From Rhizobium rhizogenes (GTDB taxonomy: Bacteria > Pseudomonadota > Alphaproteobacteria > Rhizobiales > Rhizobiaceae), in assembly GCF_002005205.3 (NCBI RefSeq), contig NZ_CP019701.2, positions 1,736,001 through 1,800,000 of the forward strand: 64,000 nt of DNA. Reading direction: 5' to 3'. The notes beneath the pieces were generated by a model that saw nothing but the letters and a program-made list of their open reading frames with translations, was not told the DNA's origin and ran no database searches. Both the position numbers and the translations under genes were made by a program. Below, piece after piece: positions 44,486 through 54,826 of this stretch. Each line of letters begins with the position of its first letter. The first letter of the stretch is position 1.

Positions 44486-46246
44486 TTAGTTGGACTGGCG
44501 GCGCAGGAAGGCCGGAATTTCCAGCTGGTCGTCGTCATGGTGGCTGGACGAGGCAGGCGTTGCGCGGCCGTGGTCGTCAAGCTGGCCACGACGCGGTGCG
44601 TAGAGGCTGGCTTCCGGCGAAAGCGGTGCGCGGCGCTGCTGCGGAGCCATGCTCGGCGCATCCATCATGTCGGACGGAACTTCTTCTTCTTCGCGGCGAC
44701 CAAGCGAGTTGGTGATGCGCTTCAGAAGACCCATCGGGCCACGCTCTTCCTGGGCAGCAGGAGCGGCATGGGTGCGATGTTCCATCTCGGCCTTGACGAC
44801 CGGCGGGAAGTCCTCGACCTTCGGCATGCGTACCGGCTCTGGCTGGCGGGCAACCGGAGCAGGCTCCTGGTAGATTGGTGCCTGCGGCTGCTGCATGCGC
44901 GGAGCCGGAGCGGCAACCTGTTCCGGTGCATGGTAGACGGGTGCCGGAGCAACCGGTGCCGGAGCGACCTGCTGAACCGGCTGGGCCGGGCGAAGAGCCG
45001 CCGGCGCTTCAGCCGGAGAAGATGCGAACAGCTTGCTCTGCGGACGGAAATCCTGAGCCGGCTGCTGGTGTGCGGCGAAACCGAGTTCGCGTTCCATTTC
45101 GGCTTCCGCCGAACGGATGGTCTGGGCGATCGGGTCTACGGCCTTCTGTGCCTGCGATACTGCTGGAGCAGGCTGAACTGCGGCCGGAGCGGAAGCAACG
45201 GCCGCGGAAGGACGGATAAGCGGCTTGGCAACGGCTGCTGCGGCACGCATATCGGCAACGTTCTGTTCGCCGACGCCGGCAACGCGGTCGATGCCGGTTG
45301 CGACGACGGAGACGCGGATGAGACCTTCAAGCGCTTCGTCGAAGGTCGCGCCGAGGATGATGTTGGCATCCGGATCGACTTCTTCGCGAATGCGGGTTGC
45401 AGCCTCGTCGACTTCGAACAGGGTAAGGTCGCGACCGCCGGTGATGGAGATCAGCAGGCCCTGTGCGCCCTTCATCGAGGTTTCGTCGAGCAGCGGGTTG
45501 GCGATAGCCGCTTCCGCAGCCTGCATTGCGCGGCCCGGACCGGAAGCCTCACCGGTACCCATCATCGCGCGGCCCATTTCGCGCATGACCGAGCGAACAT
45601 CGGCGAAGTCGAGGTTGATGAGACCTTCCTTCACCATCAGATCGGTGATGCAGGCAACGCCGGAATAGAGAACCTGGTCAGCCATGGCGAAGGCGTCGGC
45701 GAAGGTCGTCTTGTCATTGGCAATGCGGAAAAGGTTCTGGTTCGGAATGACGATCAGCGTATCGACGGACTTCTGCAGTTCCTCGATGCCCTGTTCGGCT
45801 AGACGCATGCGGCGGCCGCCTTCGAAGTGGAAAGGCTTGGTGACGACGCCGACCGTGAGGATACCCTTGTTACGGGCGGCCTGTGCGACGACGGGAGCAG
45901 CACCGGTGCCGGTGCCGCCGCCCATGCCGGCGGTGACGAAGCACATGTGGGTGCCGTTCAGGTGGTCGATGATCTCATCGATGCATTCTTCAGCGGCAGC
46001 GCGGCCGACTTCCGGCTGGGAACCGGCGCCGAGACCCTCGGTGACGTTGACGCCGAGCTGGATGACCCGATCTGCCTTCGTCATGGTCAGCGCCTGCGCA
46101 TCCGTGTTGGCGACGACGAAGTCGACGCCCTGGAGGCCGGCCGTGATCATGTTGTTGACAGCGTTACCGCCGCCACCGCCGACACCGAAAACGGTGATGC
46201 GTGGCTTCAGCTCGGTGATATCAGGCTTTTGCAGCTGTATCGTCAT
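44486..46246 (-). CDS. ftsZ: Cell division protein FtsZ
   Basis: This 586-residue protein has the tubulin signature GGGTGTG at residues 109-115 and the nucleotide-binding [13 protein letters not shown] at 21-33. The NxxDxE-region GTPase core ends near residue 320. A long, Pro/Ala/Gln-rich linker (about 320-570) and the conserved C-terminal peptide [12 protein letters not shown] follow, which bind FtsA and other partners. It polymerises into the Z ring at the division site. The linker is much longer than in E. coli, as is normal for rhizobia. AAGGAATGC is the ribosome binding site. It lies 92 bp downstream of ftsA, in which an additional promoter may sit. Confidence 0.98.
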   Translation of the reverse strand: MTIQLQKPDITELKPRITVFGVGGGGGNAVNNMITAGLQGVDFVVANTDAQALTMTKADRVIQLGVNVTEGLGAGSQPEVGRAAAEECIDEIIDHLNGTHMCFVTAGMGGGTGTGAAPVVAQAARNKGILTVGVVTKPFHFEGGRRMRLAEQGIEELQKSVDTLIVIPNQNLFRIANDKTTFADAFAMADQVLYSGVACITDLMVKEGLINLDFADVRSVMREMGRAMMGTGEASGPGRAMQAAEAAIANPLLDETSMKGAQGLLISITGGRDLTLFEVDEAATRIREEVDPDANIILGATFDEALEGLIRVSVVATGIDRVAGVGEQNVADMRAAAAVAKPLIRPSAAVASAPAAVQPAPAVSQAQKAVDPIAQTIRSAEAEMERELGFAAHQQPAQDFRPQSKLFASSPAEAPAALRPAQPVQQVAPAPVAPAPVYHAPEQVAAPAPRMQQPQAPIYQEPAPVARQPEPVRMPKVEDFPPVVKAEMEHRTHAAPAAQEERGPMGLLKRITNSLGRREEEEVPSDMMDAPSMAPQQRRAPLSPEASLYAPRRGQLDDHGRATPASSSHHDDDQLEIPAFLRRQSN

Positions 46247-46338
46247 TTTAGCATTCCTTCTTTCTCTGGCCGCATCGCCCCGCTGGCCGATTCTTGAAAA
46301 CTCAACTCTGAAACCTCCGGCTTACGCCACGAGGCCAC

Positions 46339-47670
46339 TCAAAAACTCTCTTTCAGCCATTGCCCCACCCGGGCTATCCGGCCGCTACCCGTACCAAACG
46401 GCGAGAACATTCCGCCTTGCGCCGCATGAATTTCGATGTCCGCGACCTGCGGATAGATCATCAGTCCGCAGGCGGTTGAAAATGCCGGTCCCTTCGCAGC
46501 GACCGGAAGACCAGCCACACCCATGGGGCGGCCGATACGAACGTTGCGGGCGAGAATGCGCCGTGCCGTTTCCGGCAGCCCCGTCAGCTGGCTTGCGCCG
46601 CCGGTCAGGACAACGCGCTTACCGACAATGGGGCTGAAGCCGGACTTCTGGATACGATCACGGATCAATTCCAGCGTCTCTTCGATACGCGCCCGCACGA
46701 TGCGGGTTACAAGGGCTCTTGAAACTTGCGATGGTTGATCGCGATCATCTTCGCCAATCGGCGGGATCGAAATCATGTCGCGCTCATCCGCGCCATTCAG
46801 CAAAGCCGAACCATGCACCACCTTCAGTCTCTCCGCATCTTCGATTCGTGTCGAGAGGCCACGTGCAAGATCTGTCGTAACGTGATGGCCGCCAAGGCCG
46901 ATCGCGTCGGTGTGAATGAGCCGGCCCTCGGCGAAAACCGAGATCGTCGTGGTGCCGCCGCCCATATCGATGGCCGCGCAGCCGAGTTCGACTTCATCGT
47001 CCACCAGCGCCGCCAGACCGCTGGCATAGGGCGTCGCCACCATGCCTTCGACGGAAAGATGCGCGCGGTTGACGCAAAGCTCGAGGTTCTTCAGCGCCGT
47101 GCGCTCGACCGTCACCACATGCATGTCGACGCCGAGAAGATCGCCATACATGGACAACGGATCGCGAATGCCGCGCTCACCATCCAGCGAATAACCCGTC
47201 GGCAGCGAATGCAGGATCGCCCGGTCCTGGCGCATGGACTGCTGGCTTGCCGCCACCAGAACCTTGCGCAGGTCGCTTGCTTCCACTTCCTGGCCGCCGA
47301 GATCGATGCTCGCGGTATAGATGTCGCTTGCCAGCCGTCCGGCAGAAACATTGACGATCAGGCTGTCGACGGTAAGGCCCGCCATGCGCTCGGCCGCATC
47401 GACAGACAGACGGATGACGCCTTCCAGCGCGTCGAGATCGGCGATAACGCCGGATTTCACACCGCGCGAACGCTGGTGGCCGATGCCGATGATTTCGACC
47501 TTGTGGGTGCGGCCGGGCAGAATTTCGCTTTCCTGACGCGGCGTCAGCCGGCCGATCATGCATACGACCTTGGTCGAGCCGATATCCAGCACCGAAACGA
47601 TGTGGCTGCGCTTGGAGGACAGCGGCTTCAGCCGAGGCAGACCGAAATGGGAAGAACCGAATAAGCTCAT
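46339..47670 (-). CDS. ftsA: Cell division protein FtsA
   Basis: This 443-residue actin-like ATPase begins VSVLDIGSTKVVCMIGRL. It has AAIDMGGGTTTISVFAEGRL (phosphate 2 region), VVLTGGASQLTGLPETAR (adenosine motif) and the C-terminal amphipathic helix GRIARVGQWLKESF that tethers it to the membrane. It anchors FtsZ and recruits later divisome proteins. The start overlaps the ftsQ stop by 4 bp (ATGA). Confidence 0.97.
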   Translation of the reverse strand: MSLFGSSHFGLPRLKPLSSKRSHIVSVLDIGSTKVVCMIGRLTPRQESEILPGRTHKVEIIGIGHQRSRGVKSGVIADLDALEGVIRLSVDAAERMAGLTVDSLIVNVSAGRLASDIYTASIDLGGQEVEASDLRKVLVAASQQSMRQDRAILHSLPTGYSLDGERGIRDPLSMYGDLLGVDMHVVTVERTALKNLELCVNRAHLSVEGMVATPYASGLAALVDDEVELGCAAIDMGGGTTTISVFAEGRLIHTDAIGLGGHHVTTDLARGLSTRIEDAERLKVVHGSALLNGADERDMISIPPIGEDDRDQPSQVSRALVTRIVRARIEETLELIRDRIQKSGFSPIVGKRVVLTGGASQLTGLPETARRILARNVRIGRPMGVAGLPVAAKGPAFSTACGLMIYPQVADIEIHAAQGGMFSPFGTGSGRIARVGQWLKESF

Positions 47671-48599
47671 GTGTTCTTCTCCGCCTTCTTGAGAGCTTTG
47701 GTGCGCGCATCGACAGCGGCCTGGCGGCGTTCCGTGGCACCCTCGGTCAGCTGGATCGTGGTGCGGTCCGCGAGCCGGAGATCAACGGCGGCTACATCGC
47801 GCGACAGCACCTTTTCCTCGAGATCGAGCCGCGCCAGCAATTGCAGCGCCTGCGGCAGGTTTTCTTCCGGCAGCTTGACGACGATGCCGTTGTCGAGATG
47901 CAGATCCCAGCGGCGACCGGCAATGCGGACATAGGCGCGGACACGGTTGCGGATTTCCGGCCAGTCGGCCAGCTGCTCGACGAAACCGGCAGCACCCGTT
48001 TCCGCGTCGCGTCCGACGAAGAGCGGCAGGGAGGCGAATTTATTGTCCCGCAGCGGCGCAATCACGCTGCCGCTTTTTTCGATCAGCGACAGTTCCGTTC
48101 CGTGCTGCCAGATGCCGAAGGCCTCACGTTCCTTCAGGCGAACTTCAACCGTCTTCGGATAGACCTTGCGAATATCGACATCTTCCACCCAGGGAAGCTG
48201 CACCAGCTTGCGGCGCGCCGCATCGATATCGAGCGCGATCAGCGAGGTGCTGCCATCAAGGCCGAGAAGCTGGAACACTTCGATCTCGGAGGTCTGCAGA
48301 TTGCCGGAGACCTTCACGTCCTCGACCGCGAAGCCCGCGGCCGATGTCGTGGTCTGGGTAACGATATTGGTGTGCCCGCCGAGCGACATGCCGTACAGCC
48401 CGGTCACCGCGTAAAAGGCGACAGCCGAAATCGTGCCGGTATGGGCGGGAATGTGAATGCGTCCGGTCGCAAGGCTGACACCGAAACGCACGAAGCGACG
48501 CAGAGGACGCGGCAACACCATGCGGTCGTCGGCGCTGGCCGCCGCCGCGAATTGTTCGCGCTTTTTTGCCGTCGACTTTTTGCCGGTCACCGCAAACAC
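47667..48599 (-). CDS. ftsQ: Cell division protein FtsQ
   Basis: This 310-residue protein starts at GTG 48599 with GGAGG 7 nt upstream. It has a cytoplasmic Lys/Arg/Ala N-terminus, a transmembrane helix around 55-75 ([16 protein letters not shown]), then a POTRA domain ([23 protein letters not shown]) and a C-terminal beta domain. It bridges the early and late divisome in the periplasm with FtsB/FtsL. It overlaps the ddl end by 13 bp. An alternative GTG at 48590 would give a GTGA overlap but worse ribosome-binding spacing. Confidence 0.95.
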   Translation of the reverse strand: MFAVTGKKSTAKKREQFAAAASADDRMVLPRPLRRFVRFGVSLATGRIHIPAHTGTISAVAFYAVTGLYGMSLGGHTNIVTQTTTSAAGFAVEDVKVSGNLQTSEIEVFQLLGLDGSTSLIALDIDAARRKLVQLPWVEDVDIRKVYPKTVEVRLKEREAFGIWQHGTELSLIEKSGSVIAPLRDNKFASLPLFVGRDAETGAAGFVEQLADWPEIRNRVRAYVRIAGRRWDLHLDNGIVVKLPEENLPQALQLLARLDLEEKVLSRDVAAVDLRLADRTTIQLTEGATERRQAAVDARTKALKKAEKNT

Positions 48600-49513
48600 G
48601 AAGCGTCCTCCACCATCCAGCTGACAAGGTTACCAAAGGAGCGGCCAGCATGGGCCGCCATTTCCGGCACCAGGGAGGTCGGCGTCATGCCCGGCTGCGT
48701 ATTCACTTCAAGCCAGATAACTTCGCCATCTTCTGAGAAACGGTCGTCGTAACGAAAGTCTGAACGGCTTACGCCACGGCATCCGATCGCCCGATGCGCC
48801 ATAACCGCCAGTGTTTGAATTTTTTGGTAAATTTTCGGTGAAATTTCTGCGGGAATGACATGTTTCGAGCCACCAGCCGCATATTTCGCATCATAATCAT
48901 AGAAATTGTGACCGAGCGGCACCACTTCGGTGACGCCCAGCGCCTCGCCGTCGAGCACACCGCAGGTCAGCTCGCGCCCATGAATATAACGCTCGACCAT
49001 CACCTGATCGCCGTAACGCCATTCCGAAGAGGTGAGGATTTGCGGCGGATGCGACTGGTCTTCCTTGACGATCACGACACCGAAGCTCGAGCCTTCACGC
49101 ACCGGCTTGACCACATAGGGCGGCGCAAGCGGATGTTCGCTGGTGAAATCGAAGCGGTTCATGACGCGCTCGGCGGCAACCGGGATGCCGGCGGCGGCGA
49201 CAACTTTCTTGGCCTGCGCCTTGTCCATGGCGAGCGCGGAGGCGAGCACGCCGGAATGTGTATAGGGAATGGCGAGATATTCGAGGATGCCCTGAATGGT
49301 GCCGTCTTCGCCAAAGGGACCGTGCAGCGCATTGAAGGCCACATCCGGGCGCAGCTCACCGAGCACGGCGGCGATATCGCGCCCCACATCGACCCGGGTG
49401 ACCTTGTAGCCCTCGCCTTCGAGCGCAAGCGCACAAGCGTTGCCCGACGACAGGCTGACCGGCCGCTCCGACGAAAATCCACCCAAAAGAACAGCTACGT
49501 GCTTGCCGCCCAT
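48587..49513 (-). CDS. ddl: D-alanine--D-alanine ligase
   Basis: This 308-residue ATP-grasp enzyme from ATG 49513 (AGAGG ribosome binding site) starts [24 protein letters not shown]. It contains [21 protein letters not shown], the omega region [19 protein letters not shown], and metal-binding [22 protein letters not shown]. It makes D-Ala-D-Ala for lipid II in the cytosol. The frame extends to 49591 without conservation. It is first of the ddl-ftsQ-ftsA-ftsZ unit. Confidence 0.97.
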   Translation of the reverse strand: MGGKHVAVLLGGFSSERPVSLSSGNACALALEGEGYKVTRVDVGRDIAAVLGELRPDVAFNALHGPFGEDGTIQGILEYLAIPYTHSGVLASALAMDKAQAKKVVAAAGIPVAAERVMNRFDFTSEHPLAPPYVVKPVREGSSFGVVIVKEDQSHPPQILTSSEWRYGDQVMVERYIHGRELTCGVLDGEALGVTEVVPLGHNFYDYDAKYAAGGSKHVIPAEISPKIYQKIQTLAVMAHRAIGCRGVSRSDFRYDDRFSEDGEVIWLEVNTQPGMTPTSLVPEMAAHAGRSFGNLVSWMVEDASCLR

Positions 49514-49606
49514 CGATACCTCTGACACCAACTCTCCGTTGCGAACCACCCCCGAACCGACCGAATTTGACGAACGGTGATTCTGGCACATGATCCTTGT
49601 GATCAG

Positions 49607-49648
49607 TTAAACGCCATTAAGGTTAATGAATCGTTTACTTTCGTTAAC
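49607..49648. promoter_or_regulatory. Cluster of CtrA-like TTAA boxes upstream of ddl-ftsQAZ
   Basis: TTAA-N6-TTAA (49607-49620) is followed by TTAA-N7-TTTAC (49623-49638) and GTTAAC (49643-49648). The CtrA consensus is TTAA-N7-TTAAC. The second motif matches except for one base, and the first is one base short. CtrA is known to regulate division genes, including ftsQA, in Caulobacter. The cluster is about 95-135 bp upstream of the ddl start. Confidence 0.45.
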
Positions 49649-49696
49649 CGCCGCGCCCAACATGCCGAGTTCCATTAAAGAATCAGCATCGATCCG

Positions 49697-49736
49697 GATT
49701 CCCTCCTTGGAATCAGAGAGTTGCACCGATTGCAAC
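49697..49736. promoter_or_regulatory. Two adjacent inverted repeats in the ddl/MFS gap
   Basis: GATTCC-N6-GGAATC (49697-49714) and GTTGCA-N5-TGCAAC (49720-49736) are each perfect with 6-bp arms, separated by 5 bp. They resemble operator half-site pairs and are nearer the ddl side than the MFS start (50057). The regulators are unknown. Confidence 0.4.
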
Positions 49737-50056
49737 ATGCAGGTTTTCAATGATCGGAAATAAAATGACGCCGGCAGGGCTGCGGCTCCCCGACGAAGGC
49801 AAGGTCAAAATGTTAACAGACGGGATTATTCCCCAGGGAAAATAATCTGGCGTTTCAGCGTTTTAAATCCACGGCCTGAATCAGTCTCTCAATCGCCGGA
49901 CCGCGGCCCGGCCGCCACGGCCAAGCCTGTCGCATTCATCAATCACATTATTTGCATTATTTCTTTTTCAGCATTCCATAGGAACAAAAATTGCGTTAAC
50001 GCAGACATCGCCTCCCAAGGCATGACATTGCAATCCTCCAAAATGGAACCCAAACC

Positions 50057-51361
50057 ATGACTGACGCGATATCTCCGGTATCGCCGACAGCTGGCAATTC
50101 GAACGTTGTAAAGACAAATTCGCCTGCACGAGTTCTCACTGCCAGCCTGGTCGGCACGACCATCGAGTTTTTCGATTTTTACGTTTACGCCACGGCCGCA
50201 GTGCTCGTGTTCCCCACTTTGTTCTTCCCGAACAATGACCCGATGACGGCGCTTCTGGCGTCCTTCGCCACCTTCTCCATCGCCTTTTTCGCCCGCCCGT
50301 TGGGCGCCGTGGTCTTCGGCCACTATGGCGACCGCGTCGGCCGCAAGACCACCCTTGTCGCCGCCCTGCTCACAATGGGCGTCTCGACGGTCGTGATCGG
50401 CCTCCTGCCCTCCTATGAGACCGCCGGCGTTCTGGCCCCGCTGCTGCTCGCGCTTTGCCGTTTCGGTCAAGGCTTCGGCCTTGGTGGGGAATGGGGCGGC
50501 GCCGTCCTGCTCGCCACGGAAAACGCCCCTCCCGGCAAGCGCAGCTGGTACGGCATGTTCCCGCAGCTCGGCGCACCTGTCGGCCTGTTCCTTTCGTCCG
50601 GTGTTTTCTGGATTCTCCTGCACTTCATGTCGCAGGAAGCCCTGCTCAGCTGGGGCTGGCGCATTCCCTTCGTCGCCTCGATCATCCTGATCGCGGTCGG
50701 CATGTGGGTTCGCCTGTCGATCACCGAAACGCCCGACTTCCAGAAGGCAATCGAAAAGGAAGAGCGTGTGGCCGTGCCGGTCGCGGAACTGTTCCGCAAC
50801 CACAAGCGCAGCCTCGTGCTCGGCACCTTCGTGGCGCTGGCCACTTTCGTGCTGTTCTACATCGGCACCGCCTATCTTCTGTCCTACAACGTCAAGGTCC
50901 TGAAAATCCCGTTCCTCGACGCGCTGGAAGTGCAGATCCTCGGCTCAATCGTCTTCGGCATCTTCATTCCGATCGCCGGCAAGCTCGCCGAGAAATTCGG
51001 CCGTCGTGAAATCCTGATCCTGACGACAGTGCTGATCGGCCTGTTCTCCTTCCTGCTGCCTACCCTGATGACTGGCAGCGAAGGTTCGATCTTCGTCTTC
51101 GCGGCTCTTGCCATGATGCTGATGGGCATGACCTACGGCCTGATCGGCACGGCACTCGCCGCGCCTTTCCCGACCCGCGTGCGCTACACCGGCTCGTCCA
51201 TCACCTTCAACATGGCCGGCATCTTCGGCGCATCGCTGGCGCCTTACATCGCCACATGGCTGCAGGTGAATTACGGCATGGGATATGTCGGCTATTACCT
51301 CTGCGTATCCGCCCTCATCACGCTCGCCTGCATTCTTCTTTCCCGCAAGGACGAAGTCTGA
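50057..51361 (+). CDS. MFS-family metabolite:proton symporter (MHS type)
   Basis: This 434-residue protein has 12 predicted transmembrane helices. The MHS signature GTTIEFFDFYVYATAAVLVFPTLFFP and GHYGDRVGRKTTL (loop 2-3) are present, with CRFGQGFGLGGEWGGAVLL in helices 4-5. The family imports metabolites such as shikimate, alpha-ketoglutarate, proline or citrate with protons; the substrate cannot be inferred. The only sizeable + strand gene between 37203 and the right edge, it lies divergent from ddl and ends at a bidirectional terminator shared with the diguanylate cyclase gene. Its placement inside the dcw cluster is unusual. Confidence 0.93.
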   Translation: MTDAISPVSPTAGNSNVVKTNSPARVLTASLVGTTIEFFDFYVYATAAVLVFPTLFFPNNDPMTALLASFATFSIAFFARPLGAVVFGHYGDRVGRKTTLVAALLTMGVSTVVIGLLPSYETAGVLAPLLLALCRFGQGFGLGGEWGGAVLLATENAPPGKRSWYGMFPQLGAPVGLFLSSGVFWILLHFMSQEALLSWGWRIPFVASIILIAVGMWVRLSITETPDFQKAIEKEERVAVPVAELFRNHKRSLVLGTFVALATFVLFYIGTAYLLSYNVKVLKIPFLDALEVQILGSIVFGIFIPIAGKLAEKFGRREILILTTVLIGLFSFLLPTLMTGSEGSIFVFAALAMMLMGMTYGLIGTALAAPFPTRVRYTGSSITFNMAGIFGASLAPYIATWLQVNYGMGYVGYYLCVSALITLACILLSRKDEV

Positions 51362-51384
51362 TCCGAACGGACTGCCAGACATTG

Positions 51385-51419
51385 AAAAGCCCGCGAAACC
51401 TTCGTTTCGCGGGCTTTTG
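51385..51419. terminator. Bidirectional terminator between the convergent MFS and GGDEF genes
   Basis: AAAAGCCCGCGAAA (51385-51398) pairs with TTTCGCGGGCTTTT (51405-51418) around CCTTCG. Poly-A and poly-T flanks allow termination from both directions. It lies 24 bp past the MFS stop and 18 bp past the GGDEF stop. Confidence 0.93.
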
Positions 51420-51436
51420 TTTGCCTGCTTCGACGC

Positions 51437-52300
51437 TTACGCCACGGCCTGGCGCCGCTCCACATGACCTGTCACGCAGACGCGATTGCGCCCTCCCCCT
51501 TTCGCCCGATAGAGCGCCAGATCGGCATTGTGCATGACCTTGTCGAAAATGTCGGCGTCGCCGCGAAAGGCCACGCCAATCGAAATCGTCACCGTGATCC
51601 GCTGATCCTGATGCTCTACCGGCGTGGTCTCGATGACCGCGCGAACCCTTTCGCACATCTGCAAAAAGGCAAGCGGGCTGGTTTCCTGCACGACGACAAA
51701 TTCCTCACCACCCAGACGGGCGACATGCGCAGAAGGATCGAAATGCTCCCTTATCCTGCGGGCAACGCTCGATATGACGAGATCACCGACGAGATGGCTG
51801 TATCTGTCATTCACCAGCTTGAAATGATCGATATCGAGAAAGGCGACACAATAATCGCTGCCGAGTTCGGCGCATGCCGCATAAAGGCCGAGCCGGTTGC
51901 TCAGGCCGGTCAGGGCATCCGTGTGGCTCAGATGCAGGAAGCGCTCATGGGATTGCACGAGAATTTGCACCTCCCTGGCATTCAGCCAGCAGACCAGCAA
52001 CGTCACCGTAAACGCAACGGCCCCGCCGAGCGTCACGCTCAGCATGATCCCGTTGAAGAGATCGGTTACCAGCCCGAACTGCGCCAGAAACACCAGACCA
52101 CCCGTGCACATCAGGATAACGATGAGCGTCACGAGGCACGCGATACGAATGGAGAATTCCAGCGGCTCAAGCCGGCGGCGGCCCTCCGGCGTGGCGACCG
52201 AAAAACTTATCATTTCGATCGTTTTTTTCCAAAGACCCAACATCATGTTCAAAAGTGCCCAGTCGCGTAATGTCGTTGGTATTTCGAAATAAAAAAGCAT
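51437..52300 (-). CDS. Membrane-bound diguanylate cyclase (GGDEF domain)
   Basis: This 287-residue protein has two hydrophobic helices (about 50-75 and 85-110; IACLVTLIVILMCTGGLVFLA and GIMLSVTLGGAVAFTVTLLVC). A GGDEF domain follows from about 120, with the signature LARLGGEEF and the preceding FLDIDHFKLVNDRYSH. GGEEF is an active form, so it should make cyclic di-GMP from GTP. No RxxD inhibitory site stands 5 residues before GGEEF (the residues there are DPSA), so product inhibition is unlikely. The start is uncertain (52300 or 52246); neither has a clear ribosome binding site. It lies on the same strand as murB (148 bp upstream) and convergent with the MFS gene. Confidence 0.93.
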   Translation of the reverse strand: MLFYFEIPTTLRDWALLNMMLGLWKKTIEMISFSVATPEGRRRLEPLEFSIRIACLVTLIVILMCTGGLVFLAQFGLVTDLFNGIMLSVTLGGAVAFTVTLLVCWLNAREVQILVQSHERFLHLSHTDALTGLSNRLGLYAACAELGSDYCVAFLDIDHFKLVNDRYSHLVGDLVISSVARRIREHFDPSAHVARLGGEEFVVVQETSPLAFLQMCERVRAVIETTPVEHQDQRITVTISIGVAFRGDADIFDKVMHNADLALYRAKGGGRNRVCVTGHVERRQAVA

Positions 52301-52448
52301 TTAATTATTGGAGGGGCGAGACTTTATCTCATCCACTCACGTATTTCCTGAAAACAATATGGCAAAAAGCGTTGATCGACCGTTACGATACACGAAACGG
52401 CCGGTTCAACAGCAGGATTTTCTTGCAGTACAAGGCATTCGTCGGGGC

Positions 52449-53414
52449 TTATGCCCCGAGGAACGGCTCCACTTCGCGGCCCGGCATAAAGAGGCCAAGG
52501 CGCTTGATTTCCCATTCAAGCCGAATGCCCGACTTTTCGAACACACGCTTGCGGATCGTCTCACCCAGATATTCCAGATCATAACCCGTCGCATGGCCGG
52601 TATTGATCATGAAATTGCAGTGCAGCGACGACATCTGCGCGCCGCCAATGACGAGACCGCGGCCACCCGCCTCGTCGATCAGTTCCCAGGCCGAATGACC
52701 TTCGGGATTCTTGAAGGTCGAACCGCCGGTCTGCTCGCGGATCGGCTGAACGGTCTCGCGATGGTGGCGCACGGCGTCCATATCGGCGCGGATCTTCGCC
52801 TTGTCTTCGGGATAACCTTCGAACAATGCGCCGGTGAAGATCAAGTCGGCATCGGCGCCGGAATGGCGGTAGCTGTAGCCCATGTCCGCATTGGACAGCA
52901 CATGCTGATTGCCCTGACGGTCAACCGCATAGACTTCCACCACCCGCTCGCGCGTCTCGCCGCCGTTTGCGCCCGCATTCATGCGCAGCGCGCCGCCGAT
53001 GGAGCCGGGAATGCCGTAATAGAAATGGAAACCGCCAATGCCGTTATCCATGGCCATGGCCGCAATATGCTTGTCGGGGCAGATCGCACCGGCCTTGATG
53101 CGGTTTTCGCCGGCGAGCTCCACCTGGCCGAAACCCTTGGCGGACAGACGGACGACAACGCCCGGAATGCCACCATCGCGCACCAGAAGGTTCGAACCGA
53201 CGCCAACCACCGTCAGCGGCACGTCTTCCGGCAGAATTTTAAGGAAGGCAATCAGATCATCCGTGTCGTGCGGCTGGAACATGACTTCCGCAAGGCCGCC
53301 GGCCCTGAACCACGTCACGCGGTCCATGGGCGCATCCGGTGTCAGACGTCCCCGCAATTCCTTTACCCCGTCGCCGAGCCTCCCCAGCAATTTTACCCCA
53401 TCGACCTGTCTCAT
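52449..53414 (-). CDS. murB: UDP-N-acetylenolpyruvoylglucosamine reductase
   Basis: This 321-residue FAD enzyme has ADVPLTV-like [30 protein letters not shown] and [35 protein letters not shown] and [23 protein letters not shown] carry the catalytic Ser and substrate residues. It reduces UDP-GlcNAc-enolpyruvate to UDP-MurNAc with NADPH in the cytosol. The start overlaps the murC stop by 4 bp (ATGA). The ORF is the most downstream of the mur block, then the GGDEF gene follows. Confidence 0.97.
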   Translation of the reverse strand: MRQVDGVKLLGRLGDGVKELRGRLTPDAPMDRVTWFRAGGLAEVMFQPHDTDDLIAFLKILPEDVPLTVVGVGSNLLVRDGGIPGVVVRLSAKGFGQVELAGENRIKAGAICPDKHIAAMAMDNGIGGFHFYYGIPGSIGGALRMNAGANGGETRERVVEVYAVDRQGNQHVLSNADMGYSYRHSGADADLIFTGALFEGYPEDKAKIRADMDAVRHHRETVQPIREQTGGSTFKNPEGHSAWELIDEAGGRGLVIGGAQMSSLHCNFMINTGHATGYDLEYLGETIRKRVFEKSGIRLEWEIKRLGLFMPGREVEPFLGA

Positions 53415-54826
53415 TCAGACTTTCCTGATATGCTCTTCAATTCCGAAGGCAGCACCGCTGCCCATTGCGTGATATTCCCAGCCCCCAAGAGAACCACGAA
53501 ATCACCCGGATTCGCAATGGCTGCAACCTGTGACGCAAGGTCCTCCCGCTTTTCGAGAAAACGGGCATCGCGGTGGCCGGCGGCCTTGATGGCCGAAACC
53601 AGCGCTTCCGAACTTGCGCCTTCGATCGGATCTTCGCCCGCAGCATAGACCGGAGCAAGGATAATCGTGTCGGCATCGTTAAAGCAATGCGCGAAATCGT
53701 CAAACAGGCTGGAAAGACGGCTGTAACGGTGCGGCTGGTGCACGGCGATGATACGGCCCTTGCAGGCTTCCCGCGCAGCCGCCAGCACGGCCTTGATCTC
53801 GACCGGATGATGACCGTAATCGTCGAAGACCTGCACGCCGTTGGCTTCGCCTGTCAGCGTGAAGCGCCGCTTGACGCCGCCGAAGGACGCAAGCCCCTTC
53901 TTGATGTCGGCTTCCGAAATGCCGAGACGGTTGGCGACGGCAATCGCCGCCGTCGCATTCGAGACATTGTGGCGGCCGGGCATCGGCAGGACGAGGTCCT
54001 TGAAGGAGAATATCTTGCCGGTGCGGCGACGGCGGATTTCCACGTCAAACACCGAGCGCGTGCCGTCAATGCGCACATTCGAAAAACGCACGTCCGCCTG
54101 CGGGTTTTCGCCATAGGTGATGACCTTGCGGTCCTCGATCCGGCCGACCAGCGCCTGCACTTCCGGGTGGTCGAGGCACATCACGCCGAAACCGTAGAAC
54201 GGCACGTTCTCAACAAACTGGCGAAATGCGGCACGCACGGCATCGAAATTGCCGTAGTGATCCAGATGCTCCGGATCGATATTGGTGACAACGGCCACAT
54301 CGGCCGGAAGTTTCAGGAAGGTACCGTCGGATTCGTCGGCCTCCACCACCATCCACTCGCCCTCGCCCATGCGGGCATTGGTGCCATAGGCATTGATGAT
54401 GCCGCCATTGATGACGGTCGGATCGAGATTGCCGGCTTCGAGCAGGGTCGCGACCATGGAGGTCGTGGTGGTCTTGCCATGGGTGCCGCCAATGGCGATG
54501 GCATTGCGGAAACGCATCAGCTCGGCCAGCATTTCGGCGCGGCGCACGATCGGCAGGTGTTTTTCCCGCGCGGCGATGAGTTCCGGATTGCTCTTCTTGA
54601 TGGCGGTGGAAACGACCACGACTTCCGCATCACCGAGATTATCCGCGGTATGGCCGACGAAAACCTCGATACCCTTGTCGCGCAGGCGCTGCACATTGGC
54701 GCTGTCGGACTGGTCGGACCCCTGAACCCGGTGGCCGAGATTGTGAAGCACTTCGGCAATGCCGCTCATGCCGATCCCGCCTATGCCGATGAAATGGACA
54801 AGGCCTATGGCTTTCGGCATTTTCAT
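53411..54826 (-). CDS. murC: UDP-N-acetylmuramate--L-alanine ligase
   Basis: This 471-residue Mur ligase begins [25 protein letters not shown]. It has the ATP P-loop [18 protein letters not shown], and then [16 protein letters not shown] and [16 protein letters not shown], which bind the substrate. It adds L-Ala to UDP-MurNAc. It overlaps murG by 4 bp at its start (ATGA) and murB by 4 bp at its end. Confidence 0.98.
   Translation of the reverse strand: MKMPKAIGLVHFIGIGGIGMSGIAEVLHNLGHRVQGSDQSDSANVQRLRDKGIEVFVGHTADNLGDAEVVVVSTAIKKSNPELIAAREKHLPIVRRAEMLAELMRFRNAIAIGGTHGKTTTTSMVATLLEAGNLDPTVINGGIINAYGTNARMGEGEWMVVEADESDGTFLKLPADVAVVTNIDPEHLDHYGNFDAVRAAFRQFVENVPFYGFGVMCLDHPEVQALVGRIEDRKVITYGENPQADVRFSNVRIDGTRSVFDVEIRRRRTGKIFSFKDLVLPMPGRHNVSNATAAIAVANRLGISEADIKKGLASFGGVKRRFTLTGEANGVQVFDDYGHHPVEIKAVLAAAREACKGRIIAVHQPHRYSRLSSLFDDFAHCFNDADTIILAPVYAAGEDPIEGASSEALVSAIKAAGHRDARFLEKREDLASQVAAIANPGDFVVLLGAGNITQWAAVLPSELKSISGKSE

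Larger units (their letters stand above)
49514..50056. other. Divergent promoter region between ddl and the MFS gene
   Basis: This 543-bp noncoding region holds TTAA-rich boxes (49607-49648), two adjacent inverted repeats (49697-49714 and 49720-49736), and a dyad GATTATT ... AATAATC at 49824-49847. It is more AT-rich than its surroundings. No small gene with a ribosome binding site was found. Confidence 0.55.
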
